From: an uncultured Roseicyclus sp.
GTDB lineage: Bacteria; Pseudomonadota; Alphaproteobacteria; Rhodobacterales; Rhodobacteraceae
Length of the DNA stretch: 64,000 nucleotides
Direction of reading: 5' to 3'
NCBI GenBank assembly: GCA_947494975.1
Contig: CANLXA010000001.1
Location: 620,001 to 684,000 of the forward strand
Of the stretch, positions 35,184 through 43,635 are shown in pieces; position 1 is the first letter of the stretch, and each line of letters starts with the position of its first letter. The notes below the pieces were generated by a model. That model was given only the letters and a program-made list of their open reading frames with translations. It had not been told where the DNA came from and did not search any database. The position numbers and the translations under genes were made by a program.

Positions 35184-35846
35184 ATGCGTTCCCAACTCCT
35201 GATTGCCGCCGCCCTTCTGGGCCTTTCGGCCTGTGCAACCGCGCCCAGTGACGTGAACCCGGATCAGCAGGCGATGGACCAGCTTTTGCTGGATGCACGC
35301 CAAGCCCGCCTGAACGGCGTGCCCGCGCCGGGCGTGACCAATGCGGCCAATGGCCAGATTTCCACCACGGCGACGGCGGGCGGCGTTCCGGTCAATGCGG
35401 GCGCCACGGGGGATGTGACATTCCTTGATCCCAATGACATCGGCTCCATCGCGGCAGGCGCCATTGCCGAGGCGGAGGCCCAAAATGCCGGGCCGACCGG
35501 CGGAGTCTTTGATAACCTCCAGCCTCAACAGGCCTCCGATGTATTGCCCGCGCCGCTGATCCCGCGCGTGGCGGCCTTCGCGATCCGCACGACGCATCAG
35601 CCGGGCCAACGTCAGTGGCGTCGCAACCCGTTTCGCCGGGACGGTGCCGCCGCCTGCAGCCAATTCGAAAGCCGCGATCTGGCGCAGGACCGGTTCCTTG
35701 CCGAGGGCGGGCCGGAACGCGATCCGCTCGGCCTCGACCCCGATGGCGACGGGTTCGTCTGTGGCTTCGATCCGCGTGAATTGCGCGCGCAGGCCGCCGC
35801 GCCCGCGGCCGCGCCGGTCGACGTGTTGCCGCCGATCGACGGGTAA
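35184..35846 (+). CDS. lipoprotein with excalibur-like calcium-binding end
   Basis: 220 residues; start ATG at 35184. A lipoprotein signal (LLIAAALLGLSAC, Cys at about 17) leads into an Ala/Gly/Asn-rich low-complexity region. A C-terminal segment (about 155-200) with CSQF, DRFLAEGGPERDPLGLDPDGDGFVCGFDP has the D-x-D-x-D-G-x-x-C excalibur-like pattern with two cysteines, an extracellular Ca2+-binding fold. It lies in the cell envelope. It precedes the amidase by 7 nt, so both may act on the wall. Confidence 0.82.
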   Translation: MRSQLLIAAALLGLSACATAPSDVNPDQQAMDQLLLDARQARLNGVPAPGVTNAANGQISTTATAGGVPVNAGATGDVTFLDPNDIGSIAAGAIAEAEAQNAGPTGGVFDNLQPQQASDVLPAPLIPRVAAFAIRTTHQPGQRQWRRNPFRRDGAAACSQFESRDLAQDRFLAEGGPERDPLGLDPDGDGFVCGFDPRELRAQAAAPAAAPVDVLPPIDG

Positions 35847-35853
35847 GATCCCG

Positions 35854-36522
35854 ATGAAAAGTCCGAATTTCGGGGAACGCAGGAACGGTCTGCGCCCCGA
35901 ACTTGTGGTGTTGCATTACACCGCTATGGCCGATTGCGCCTCCGCCGCGCGCGCGCTGTGTGATCCTGAGCGCGAGGTCTCGGCCCATTACCTGATCGGT
36001 CGCGACGGCGAGGTTCTGGCGCTGGTCGATGAGCCGATGCGCGCCTGGCATGCCGGGTCGGGGGAATGGCGTGGGGCCGATGATGTCAATTCCCGATCCA
36101 TCGGCGTGGAGTTGGACAATGACGGGGCGACACCGTTTTCCGAACCGTTGATGGCCGCGCTGGAGGCGCTCCTGCCCGGGATCCTGGCCCGGTGGGGTAT
36201 CACGCCCGAGGGGGTCATCGGGCATTCCGACATGGCGCCGGGCCGCAAGATTGATCCGGGTCGGCGGTTCGATTGGAAGCGCCTTGCGCGGCAGGGGCTG
36301 GCGGTGTGGTCGGATGCCCGTGACGGTACGCCGGATTCAGTACAGTTTCGGACCGATGCGACGGCGTTTGGGTATGGAGCCATGGACGACGACCTACTCC
36401 TGGATATGGTGCGGCTGCGGTTCCGGCCCTGGGCGAGGGGACCGCTGGATGGCGTGGATTGCGCGGTGATGGCCGATCTCGCCGCCCGCTATGGGCTTGA
36501 CCGGGCGGACGCGGGCGCATAG
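35854..36522 (+). CDS. N-acetylmuramoyl-L-alanine amidase (Amidase_2, AmpD-like)
   Basis: 222 residues. Zinc amidase fold: VVLHYTA (first ligand), SAHYLIGRDGEVLALVDE, WHAGSG, SIGVELDN, and GHSDMAPGRKIDPG (third ligand region) are present. AmpD-type enzymes cleave the stem peptide from anhydro-muropeptides during wall recycling in the cytoplasm; no signal peptide is visible here, which agrees. Immediately follows a lipoprotein gene; its last ~25 nt contain a probable promoter of the RNase P RNA gene. Confidence 0.94.
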   Translation: MKSPNFGERRNGLRPELVVLHYTAMADCASAARALCDPEREVSAHYLIGRDGEVLALVDEPMRAWHAGSGEWRGADDVNSRSIGVELDNDGATPFSEPLMAALEALLPGILARWGITPEGVIGHSDMAPGRKIDPGRRFDWKRLARQGLAVWSDARDGTPDSVQFRTDATAFGYGAMDDDLLLDMVRLRFRPWARGPLDGVDCAVMADLAARYGLDRADAGA

Positions 36523-36525
36523 CTG
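36497..36525 (+). promoter_or_regulatory. sigma70-like promoter of the RNase P RNA gene
   Basis: TTGACC (36497-36502), a 17-nt spacer, TAGCTG (36520-36525). It lies inside the 3' end of the amidase gene; the -10 includes the amidase TAG stop. The expected start lies at about 36531, where the RNA P1 stem begins. Confidence 0.55.
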
Positions 36526-36529
36526 CGTC

Positions 36530-36967
36530 GGGCGCGGAGGGCTGGATGGCCGCTGGGGCGCATTTTGCGAATGAGAGACATCTAGACCCTTCGTGGGTTC
36601 GGGGCGTCTCTCGCATTCGCCAGAAACGCCCTGGAGGAAAGTCCGGACTCCCTGAAGTGACGGTGCCGGGTAATGCCCGGGCGGAGCAATCCGACGGAAA
36701 GCGCCACAGAAATGATACCGCTCCTGCGTGCAGGAGAAAGGGTGAAACGGTGGGGTAAGAGCCCACCGGGGGGCTGGCAACAGCGCCCGCATGGCAAGCC
36801 CCACCAGGGAGCAATGCCGAATAGGGACCGCATCATGGGGTACTTCACCCCGCGGTCCGGGTTGGCAGCTAGAGCGGTCCGGTAACGGCCCGCCGAGAGG
36901 AATGGTCATCGATCTGGCGGGGAAACCCGCCGGGGAACAGGATCCGGCTTACAGGCCCTCCGCGCGT
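36530..36967 (+). ncRNA. rnpB: RNase P RNA (class A, alphaproteobacterial)
   Basis: The catalytic RNA that trims tRNA 5' leaders. Diagnostic conserved blocks: GAGGAAAGTCCGGACTCC at about 36634-36652 and, late in the gene, GAGAGGAATGGTCATCG and ACAGGATCCGGCTTACAGGC. P1 can be drawn between GCGCGGAGGGC (about 36532-36542) and GCCCTCCGCGC (about 36955-36965), which sets the ends within a few bases. Length about 438 nt. The promoter lies in the preceding gene and a weak terminator follows. Confidence 0.95.
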
Positions 36968-36980
36968 CTTCATCAACCTA

Positions 36981-37009
36981 GAATGTGCGCCTCCGGCGCA
37001 TTCCCTTTT
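36981..37009 (+). terminator. probable terminator of the RNase P RNA gene
   Basis: TGCGCC (36986-36991) pairs with GGCGCA (36995-37000) across TCC, extended by GAA/TTC after a bulge, followed by CCCTTTTCC, 14 nt after the RNA 3' end. Confidence 0.5.
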
Positions 37010-37103
37010 CCTCGCTTGATCCCCTTTCGGAGACGCTCAGGCCGGGACTTGAGGCACGGGAGGTGTCTTGGGTCATACCGGCACGCGGATTGCCGATGTC
37101 GGA

Positions 37104-37140
37104 GCCTCCGGCGGGAGTTTTCTGACCAAGATGAATGGGG
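37104..37140 (+). repeat. dispersed Rhodobacterales intergenic motif, copy 3
   Basis: Reads GCCTCCGGCGGGAGTTTTCT then GACCAAGATGAATGGGG. It lies just beyond the tadA stop on the opposite strand. It is the GCCTCCGGCGGGAGT-type variant of the motif family and is the most diverged of the three copies. Confidence 0.5.
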
Positions 37141-37144
37141 GCCG

Positions 37145-37594
37145 TCAGCGACGGGCGGCGAAGAACCGGCGCAGGAGGTCAGCCGATCGGGCTTCGAGAA
37201 GACCCGCGTAGATTTCGGGTTTATGGTGGGCCTGGGGATGGTCGAAGATGCGCGGGCCCTGGGCGATGCCACCGGATTTGGGATCGGGCGCCGCGTAGTA
37301 GAGGCGTTTGAGGCGGGCGGCGGCGATGGCGCCGGCACAGGCGGGGCATGGTTCCAGCGTGACCCAGAGGTCGCACTCCGTCAGGCGGTCGGTACCGAGC
37401 GCCGCGCAAGCGGCGCGGATAACGAGCATTTCGGCATGGGCCGTAGGGTCAAGCGCTTCGCGCATCCGGTTTCCGGCCCGTGCGATGATCTCGCCCTGCC
37501 GTACCACAACCGCCCCCACGGGAACTTCGCCCCGCTCTGCAGCAGCCCGTGCCTCTTCCAGCGCCGCTTCCATATAATCTGTGAATTGAGCCAT
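37145..37594 (-). CDS. tadA: tRNA-specific adenosine-34 deaminase TadA
   Basis: 149 residues. Converts adenosine to inosine at wobble position 34 of tRNA-Arg(ACG). Zinc site: His and Glu in TAHAEMLVI and the cysteines in LEPCPACAGA. Starts MAQFTDYMEAALEEARAAAE and contains VPVGAVVV, both typical. Divergent from the pseudouridine synthase gene with 52 bp between starts; both modify RNA. Confidence 0.95.
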   Translation of the reverse strand: MAQFTDYMEAALEEARAAAERGEVPVGAVVVRQGEIIARAGNRMREALDPTAHAEMLVIRAACAALGTDRLTECDLWVTLEPCPACAGAIAAARLKRLYYAAPDPKSGGIAQGPRIFDHPQAHHKPEIYAGLLEARSADLLRRFFAARR

Positions 37595-37646
37595 GGGGGT
37601 TCAAAGCCGCTTTCCCCGACGCTGTCAAACCGCTAGGCCGTTGGGC

Positions 37647-38507
37647 ATGGTTGAGGGTGAACGCATAGCGAAGCGGTTGAGCCGGGCGGGGGTGGCCTCG
37701 CGCCGGGAGGCGGAGCGCATGATCGAGGCCGGTCGGGTAACCGTGAACGGCGCGGTCATCCAGAGCCCGGCGCTCAATGTCACGGATACCGATGTGATCA
37801 CCGTGGACGATGCGCCCCTGCCACAGGCTGAGCGCCCACGGGTTTGGCTGTATCACAAGCCCCCGGGGCTGGTGACGAGCAATTCCGATGAGAAGGGCCG
37901 TAAGACCGTCTTTGATGCCCTGCCCGACACGTTGCCGCGGGTGATGTCCGTCGGGCGGTTGGATATCAATTCCGAAGGTCTGTTGCTGCTCACCAACGAT
38001 GGAGGTGTGAAGCGCAAGCTGGAACTTCCCTCGACGGGCTGGTTGCGGAAGTATCGGGTGCGGATGAAGGGCACTCCGAAGGATGAGGATTTTGCCCCGC
38101 TGCGCCGAGGGATCGTGGCCGATGGCGAACGGTTTCAGCCGATGGAGATCAGACTGGATCGGCAGCAGGGTGCCAATGCCTGGATCACGGTGGGCCTGCG
38201 GGAGGGCAAGAACCGCGAGATCAGGCGCGCCATGGCGGAGCTTGGATTTGACGTGAACCGCCTGATCCGGATCTCTTACGGGCCGTTCCGGTTGGGGGAG
38301 CTGAAGGCCGGAGAGGTTGAGGAAGTCCGCCCCCGCGTCCTTCGCGATCAACTGGGTCTGGAAGCCGCCACAGAAGGCCATGCAGAGCCGAAGCCACTGG
38401 CGAAACGCAAGAAGCGGCCGGGCAAGCCGGTGCCACAATCAGGGCCTAAGTCTGATCGCCGCCCCCTGCGTCCGGGCGCTCGTCCGTCTCGCCTTCGTCG
38501 AGGCTGA
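37647..38507 (+). CDS. RsuA/RluB-family rRNA pseudouridine synthase
   Basis: 286 residues from the ATG at 37647. An N-terminal S4 RNA-binding domain (about 5-55; RIAKRLSRAGVASRREAERMIEAGRV) is followed by the synthase domain with catalytic Asp in VGRLDINSEGLLLLTNDG and the family end RLIRISYGPFRLGEL. This group (RluB/RluE/RsuA) makes one pseudouridine in rRNA; RluB-like is most probable. A basic Pro/Lys/Arg tail (last ~45 residues, KRKKRPGKP) overlaps the 3' end of the convergent yciB gene by 62 nt. Confidence 0.92.
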   Translation: MVEGERIAKRLSRAGVASRREAERMIEAGRVTVNGAVIQSPALNVTDTDVITVDDAPLPQAERPRVWLYHKPPGLVTSNSDEKGRKTVFDALPDTLPRVMSVGRLDINSEGLLLLTNDGGVKRKLELPSTGWLRKYRVRMKGTPKDEDFAPLRRGIVADGERFQPMEIRLDRQQGANAWITVGLREGKNREIRRAMAELGFDVNRLIRISYGPFRLGELKAGEVEEVRPRVLRDQLGLEAATEGHAEPKPLAKRKKRPGKPVPQSGPKSDRRPLRPGARPSRLRRG

Positions 38508-39084
38508 ACCGTTCGATCAATGGGGCCTGCGCCATGAAAACGGCGAACAGGAAGACGGGCAGCGCGAAGGTCTCGAACGTCACCCAGAATTGATCGGATT
38601 GCGTGCGCCAGACGATCTCATTGGCCACGCCCATGCCTGCAAAGGCCAGCGCGAGGCGCTTGGTCATGATCATCCAGCCCTCATCTGCCATCGGCAACTT
38701 GTCCCCCATCAGGAACTTGAGCCAGCTTTGGCCGCGCGCGAGGCCAATCCCCAGCGTGATCGCGAAGAAGGCATAGACGATCGTGGTCTTCATCTTGAAG
38801 AAGCGATCATCATTGAACCAGATCGTGAGCGCGCCGAAGAACACCACCAGAATTGCCGTAAACACCTGAATACGAGATATTTTTCCGGTCAGCTTCCAGA
38901 GGATCGCGGTGGAGGCCAGAAGGATCGGCACAAACACGGCGGTCGCCAAAATGAAGCCATCATATTCAGTGCCGCCGACCGTCACGACGCGGTCTTGCAG
39001 CCGCAGATAGGCGACGAAGAACAAGATGGGCGGGCCCAGTTCGAGGCCGTTCTTCAGCCAGGGATTGATCTCACGTTCCGCCAT
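38446..39084 (-). CDS. YciB/IspZ-family inner-membrane septation protein
   Basis: 212 residues with about six helices. Family features: LELGPPILFFVAYL, TAVFVPILLASTAILWKLTGK, WFNDDRFFKMKTTIVYAFFAITL and NEIVWRT followed by FALPVFLFAVFMAQ. YciB (septation protein A) acts in cell-envelope and division integrity in enterobacteria. The C-terminal ~20 residues are acidic and encoded in the overlap with the pseudouridine synthase gene. Probably co-transcribed with the DMT gene that precedes it by 8 nt. Confidence 0.93.
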   Translation of the reverse strand: MAEREINPWLKNGLELGPPILFFVAYLRLQDRVVTVGGTEYDGFILATAVFVPILLASTAILWKLTGKISRIQVFTAILVVFFGALTIWFNDDRFFKMKTTIVYAFFAITLGIGLARGQSWLKFLMGDKLPMADEGWMIMTKRLALAFAGMGVANEIVWRTQSDQFWVTFETFALPVFLFAVFMAQAPLIERFSLDEGETDERPDAGGGDQT

Positions 39085-39092
39085 GTCCGCTC

Positions 39093-39995
39093 CTATCCGC
39101 CTGCCTCAACTATCACCGCACCGGCTGCGATCAACCCCATCAATGCGATGCGGACCGGTCCGACCGGCTCTCGCAGGATCAGCCAGCCGATCAGCGCCGC
39201 GAAGACGGTGGAGGTTTCGCGCAGCACCGCCGCCTCCCCCACCTGATCCAGCCGTGTGGCCAGCATGATCGATCCGAAAGACGCGAACGCCACGAAGCCG
39301 CCGATGATGCCGCGCAGGGCCAGCGGGCCGAGCGTGGGTGGGTTGTCCATCCGGCCGTAGAACCGTGCGGCGAGCACCGGGAACAGCAATCCGTCGATGA
39401 AGAAGAACCATGCCAGGAAGGTGAACGGATCGGCCGTCGCGCGGATGCCGTAGGCGTCATAGGTCGTGTAGACAGCCACGAAGAGGCCGGTCAAAACCGC
39501 GAGCCAGAGCGCTGGGATCAGCGTATCGCGAGCCAGGGTCACCCGTGCCATGTTGTAGGCAGCCAACCCGTAGAGGCCAGCCAGCAACACCGCGACCCCA
39601 AGCCATTGGATGCCGTTGAACGTCTCGCCAAAGATCAGCCATGCGCCGATCACGGTGAAAAGCGGCCCGGTGCCCCGCATGATCGGGTATACCACCGTGA
39701 AGGCGCCGCGTCGGTAGGCACCAAGGGTAGCGAGTTTATAGCCTGCGTGGATTACGAAGGCGCCCGCGAAGATCGGCCACATATGTGGCTCGGGCCACGG
39801 CACAACGAAGAACGCGACCGGGGCGGCCATCAGGCCGTAAGAGGCATCGATGGCCCCGCGCGACAGAAGCGGATCATGGCGGCCCTTCTGGAGCGCCCCG
39901 AAGACGGCGTGCAGGAATGCCGCGGTCAGTGCAAGGATCAGGGCAACGCGTGCACCCTGGTCGGTTCCCTCAATACTCGTGATCCACTCGCCCAC
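39093..39995 (-). CDS. EamA-type DMT transporter
   Basis: 300 residues with about ten helices in two EamA halves (first near ALILALTAAFLHAVFGALQKG, second near LIPALWLAVLTGLFVAVYTTYD). Translation starts at a GTG at 39995 that directly follows the stop of the gene before it (TGA GTG), so it is coupled. Distinctive IMRGTGPLFTVIGAWLIFGE and LRETSTVFAALIGWLIL segments are EamA-typical. Substrate unknown. Confidence 0.9.
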   Translation of the reverse strand: MGEWITSIEGTDQGARVALILALTAAFLHAVFGALQKGRHDPLLSRGAIDASYGLMAAPVAFFVVPWPEPHMWPIFAGAFVIHAGYKLATLGAYRRGAFTVVYPIMRGTGPLFTVIGAWLIFGETFNGIQWLGVAVLLAGLYGLAAYNMARVTLARDTLIPALWLAVLTGLFVAVYTTYDAYGIRATADPFTFLAWFFFIDGLLFPVLAARFYGRMDNPPTLGPLALRGIIGGFVAFASFGSIMLATRLDQVGEAAVLRETSTVFAALIGWLILREPVGPVRIALMGLIAAGAVIVEAGG

Positions 39996-40913
39996 TCAGT
40001 TCGCAGGCGTCCATTGCGCGTCGAGGCTCAGACCATCGGGCACCGCGGTGTCAAAGGCGATGCCGCTGCCCAGATCCTCGGCGATGCGTGCGATCATTGC
40101 GGGTGTGCGGCTGCTCAGCGACAGGGCAAGATCGCCCCGCGGCTCTGGCAGGCTGCGGGCGAAATCGGTGATCGCAGCCGCTGACGCGCGCGGCAGGAAC
40201 CGTTCCGGCGCAGAGGCGGTCAGCCCCTCGATGCCTGCGGCAATGAACGCCATGGAATCGCCCGACATATCGATACCATTTGCCCTCAGCGGCGCCGCGA
40301 CGGCCTGCTCGAACAGCCCATCGAACGCGATGTCGATTGCGGCGGAGCTGATTCCCAAATCGGCCCACGGCGTTTCATGGGGCCGCCACCCATTGGCTTG
40401 GCCGGTAAGCCGGGCCGCGACGCTGTTGTCACCATCGAAATCGACGTTCAGTTCGTCGATCCTCAAGCGCTGATGCGCATCGTCCCATTGCCAGGACAAT
40501 TCTATCTGCACCGGGGCGTCCGGCCCCATCAGGTCGCGGATCCACGCATGATCGGGCGACGGCCTGAACTGATCCGTCAAGAAGATCCCCTCGATGCGGA
40601 GATCCAATTCAGAGGGCAAGACAACCTCGCCGCGCACCCAGCCCAAGAGATCGGCGCCGCTGAAGCGGACCATCTCCACGCGGAACATCAGCCCAAGCGA
40701 TCCCGCATAGATGTCGAGGTCGGTTGAAGTGCACCCCCCCGGGAATCCCCGCGCGGTCGATGCAGGGCTTTGGGTAATTTCCAGATCGAAATGAAAATCG
40801 AGCAGGGTCATCACCTGCCCCTCGATCTCGCCGCATTGCGCGCTGTCCAGCGCCTGAGCAGCCGGGGCCGAAAGGGAGAGGACCAAGGCCATAACTAGAA
40901 CTGATCTGCGCAT
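39996..40913 (-). CDS. secreted protein of unknown function, AsmA/DUF-like beta-rich
   Basis: 305 residues. Signal peptide MRRSVLVMALVLSLSAPAAQA (cleaved about residue 21), two cysteines in the first 40 residues of the mature part, then alternating hydrophobic/polar stretches suggesting beta structure (RVEMVRFSGADLLGWV, LDLRIEGIFLTDQF). I recognise no catalytic motif; it could be a periplasmic or lipid-contacting protein. Coupled to the downstream EamA transporter (TGAGTG). Confidence 0.7.
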   Translation of the reverse strand: MRRSVLVMALVLSLSAPAAQALDSAQCGEIEGQVMTLLDFHFDLEITQSPASTARGFPGGCTSTDLDIYAGSLGLMFRVEMVRFSGADLLGWVRGEVVLPSELDLRIEGIFLTDQFRPSPDHAWIRDLMGPDAPVQIELSWQWDDAHQRLRIDELNVDFDGDNSVAARLTGQANGWRPHETPWADLGISSAAIDIAFDGLFEQAVAAPLRANGIDMSGDSMAFIAAGIEGLTASAPERFLPRASAAAITDFARSLPEPRGDLALSLSSRTPAMIARIAEDLGSGIAFDTAVPDGLSLDAQWTPAN

Positions 40914-40928
40914 CTTGCCTCTTTCACT

Positions 40929-40949
40929 TTATCCACAGGCATTGTGGAT
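40929..40949. promoter_or_regulatory. inverted DnaA-box-like pair upstream of a secreted-protein gene
   Basis: TTATCCACA (40929-40937), an exact DnaA-box consensus, then a second, inverted TGTGGAT (40943-40949), so that ATCCACA and TGTGGAT form a perfect 7-bp inverted repeat with a 5-nt gap. It sits in the 41-bp gap between ftsY and the gene at 39996-40913. May equally be a small hairpin ending ftsY. Confidence 0.35.
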
Positions 40950-40954
40950 GGATG

Positions 40955-42175
40955 TCATGGACGGTCAATTCCAACCAAGGCATCCGCGAATTCCTGTGGG
41001 TCAAACGGTTGGAGATCGTCAATCTGCTCACCCACGCCAATCGCGTGGATCGGCAGGCCGAACTTGTCGGCCAGAGCCACGAGCACCCCGCCCTTCGCCG
41101 TTCCGTCCAGTTTGGTCATCACAAGGCCCGAGACATCGGCCATCTTGCCAAACAGCTCCACCTGGCTCAGCGCGTTCTGGCCGGTTGTGGCATCGAGGAC
41201 CAGAAGCGTGTTGTGCGGCGCGTCAGGATCCTTCTTGCGGATCACGCGAACGATTTTGGCCAGTTCCTCCATCAGATCGGAGCGGTTTTGCAACCGGCCC
41301 GCCGTGTCGATCATCAGAAGATCTGCGCCGTCAGCTTCGGCTTTGACCATGGCATCATAGGCAAGCGCCGCCGGGTCTGAGCCTTCGGGTGCCGTCAGCA
41401 CAGGCACGCCTGCGCGTTCCCCCCAGACCTGCAATTGCTCCACCGCAGCCGCGCGGAACGTATCGCCCGCCGCAATCACCACTGTCTTGCCCGCCGCACG
41501 AAACTGGCTGGCCAGTTTGCCGATTGTGGTGGTTTTGCCTGAGCCGTTGACGCCCACCACCAGCACGACTTGCGGTGTCTTGGGATAGATCGGCAGCGGA
41601 CGGGCGACCGGCTCCATCACCGAGGCGATTTCGGCGGCCAAGACCTCCTTGATCTCCCGCGCCGACATCAGCTTGCCGAACCGCCCCTCAGCCATGTTGG
41701 CCGTGACCCGCAACGCGATCTCCACGCCCATATCCGACGTGATCAGCAGTTCTTCCAACTGCTCCAGCATGTCGTCATCAAGTGCCCGGCGCGGCTCCGC
41801 GCTGCGGCCCATCAACCGGCCCAAAAGCCCGGGTCTTGCGGGCGCAGGGGCCGGATCCGGCGGCACGGCGGGTTCCAAAGCTCGATCCGCTATCGGCGCT
41901 GAGTCCGGTTCAAGCTTGGGTGCAGGATCGGGCAGCGGCTCCTGCTCGGAGACTGGCTCGGGGACGGCGATCTGCTCAGGCGCAGGCTCAGCTTCCTGTA
42001 TCCGCTCCGGTTCGGGCTCCGGTTCCGGTTCCGGCGCAGGCACAACAGCCGGCTCAACCGTCACGTCCTCTAGCTCCGCTTCGGCCGCACCTTCTTCAAT
42101 GATCGCGTCAAGCCCCTCATCGAGTTTCGATGAGGATTTGAACATCCGATCCTTCAATTTCTTGAAAAAGGACAT
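40955..42175 (-). CDS. ftsY: signal recognition particle receptor FtsY
   Basis: 406 residues. The SRP receptor GTPase that hands ribosome-nascent chains to the membrane. The N-terminal ~110 residues are an acidic Glu/Pro-rich A domain (EPEPEPEPE runs). The NG domain shows VGVNGSGKTTTIGKL (G1), DTFRAAAVEQL, IDTAGRLQNRSDLM (G3) and TKLDGTAKGG (G4). The start MSFFKKLKDRMFKSSSK is a typical membrane-associating amphipathic lead. Lies head to head with the AlkB-like gene. Confidence 0.97.
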   Translation of the reverse strand: MSFFKKLKDRMFKSSSKLDEGLDAIIEEGAAEAELEDVTVEPAVVPAPEPEPEPEPERIQEAEPAPEQIAVPEPVSEQEPLPDPAPKLEPDSAPIADRALEPAVPPDPAPAPARPGLLGRLMGRSAEPRRALDDDMLEQLEELLITSDMGVEIALRVTANMAEGRFGKLMSAREIKEVLAAEIASVMEPVARPLPIYPKTPQVVLVVGVNGSGKTTTIGKLASQFRAAGKTVVIAAGDTFRAAAVEQLQVWGERAGVPVLTAPEGSDPAALAYDAMVKAEADGADLLMIDTAGRLQNRSDLMEELAKIVRVIRKKDPDAPHNTLLVLDATTGQNALSQVELFGKMADVSGLVMTKLDGTAKGGVLVALADKFGLPIHAIGVGEQIDDLQPFDPQEFADALVGIDRP

Positions 42176-42347
42176 GCGAAAACTTCCCTACCTGCCGTCC
42201 AAACTGACCTAATGCCTGCGCCCGCCCTTGGAAAGGCCTGCCGACCGCGCCATTCTTTTGCCAGATTTTCGTGCTATCTATGACATCAAGTTGAAATTCG
42301 GCGCTGCCACTCCGATCAAGGCCCATCGACCAAGGACACGAGGAAAG

Positions 42348-43592
42348 TTGCAGATCCCCGTCATCGCCCGATACGCCGCCGCGACGGTGCCCCCCATGCT
42401 GCTTTTGATTCTGGCCGGAACGGCTTGGGGAGGGTTTGCGTGGATTGCACTTCTGTGGCTGACCCTGATCGCGGCTATCGCCGACCAAGTGCTTGAGCCG
42501 CCCCGCGCCACCGGCGCGGACGAAGAGACGGCCCCATGGTCCGACGTCTTGTCGATCGGCCTGGCCGTGGGCCACCTCCTTGTCCTGATCTCCACCACCT
42601 CCGCGCTCGCTGCCGCCCAGATGACCTTCGGGCAGGGCCTCGCCCTTTTCGTTGCCACCGCGTCGTTCTTCGGGCAGGTCAGCCACCCCAATGCCCATGA
42701 ACTGATCCACCGCAGCCATCCGGCGCTGCGCGCCCTGGGGGCCACCATCTATACAACGATCGGATTCGGTCATCACGTCTCGGCTCACCGGCTGGTGCAT
42801 CACCGCAATGTCGGCACATATGAGGATCCCAACACGCCCCAACCGGGCGAAGGATTCTGGGATTACCTGCCGCGGGCCTGGCGTGGATCCTTCGAGGCAG
42901 GTCTGGCCGCCGAGATGGAAAAACTGGAGCGCCGCGGGCGCCCCTATACCCATATGACCAACCCCTATTGGCTGTGGGTCGGCGGCGCGCTTCTGACGTT
43001 CATCGTGATCCTGAACATATCGGGGCTTGGCGGCGCGCTGATGCTCATCAGCCTCGCGACGCTGGCCGGACTCCAGATCCTGATGTCCGACTACGTGCAG
43101 CATTACGGATTGCAGCGCCTGATCCTGCCCAACGGACGGGTGGAGCCGGTCGGCCTGCACCATTCGTGGAATGCCCCGCGCGGGTTCTCCTCCTACCTGA
43201 TGATGAATGCCCCCGCCCACTCGGAACATCACCTGCACCCCGATCGCCCGTATGAGCGCCTGGACCCGCAGGCCACCATGCCCGTCCTGCCCTATTCCAT
43301 GCCGATCATGGCGATGATCGCGATGGTGCCGTCGGCGTGGCAGCGGATCATGGATAAACGGGCCGTCAACGTGATGGAGGCCGCCGAAGCCGCGCGCCTT
43401 GCCCCAAAACCGGCCCCGACACCGCAAGCCGCGCCTGCTCCGGCGGCACCGACAACACCTGCGGCTCTCCCAGCGGACGTCCCATCGGCCAAAGCTCCGG
43501 CCGCGCCGTCCCCGCCTCCCGTGGACCAGTTTGTCGCCGATGATCCGGAAACAGCCGCGCTCCTCGCGCAGATCCGGGCGGCGACCAACTAA
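42348..43592 (+). CDS. AlkB-family membrane non-heme di-iron hydroxylase
   Basis: 414 residues from a TTG at 42348 (GAGG 4 nt before); the start is inferred from alignment by eye to the family N-terminus. Membrane di-iron fold with the alkane-monooxygenase histidine boxes HELIHR, HRLVHHRNVGTYEDP and HSEHHLHP, and LMSDYVQHYGLQR. Related enzymes hydroxylate alkanes, xylene or fatty acids using rubredoxin electrons. An Ala/Pro-rich tail of about 70 residues follows the last box. No rubredoxin gene is nearby, so the substrate is open. Confidence 0.85.
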   Translation: MQIPVIARYAAATVPPMLLLILAGTAWGGFAWIALLWLTLIAAIADQVLEPPRATGADEETAPWSDVLSIGLAVGHLLVLISTTSALAAAQMTFGQGLALFVATASFFGQVSHPNAHELIHRSHPALRALGATIYTTIGFGHHVSAHRLVHHRNVGTYEDPNTPQPGEGFWDYLPRAWRGSFEAGLAAEMEKLERRGRPYTHMTNPYWLWVGGALLTFIVILNISGLGGALMLISLATLAGLQILMSDYVQHYGLQRLILPNGRVEPVGLHHSWNAPRGFSSYLMMNAPAHSEHHLHPDRPYERLDPQATMPVLPYSMPIMAMIAMVPSAWQRIMDKRAVNVMEAAEAARLAPKPAPTPQAAPAPAAPTTPAALPADVPSAKAPAAPSPPPVDQFVADDPETAALLAQIRAATN

Positions 43593-43635
43593 GCTGCTCG
43601 AGGTTTTCGAAAGCAATCAACCCGGACGCAGGGGA

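Noticed and set aside
42117-43616. A 499-codon minus frame opposite the AlkB-like gene
   Set aside because: The plus-strand protein has all histidine boxes; the minus frame shows none.
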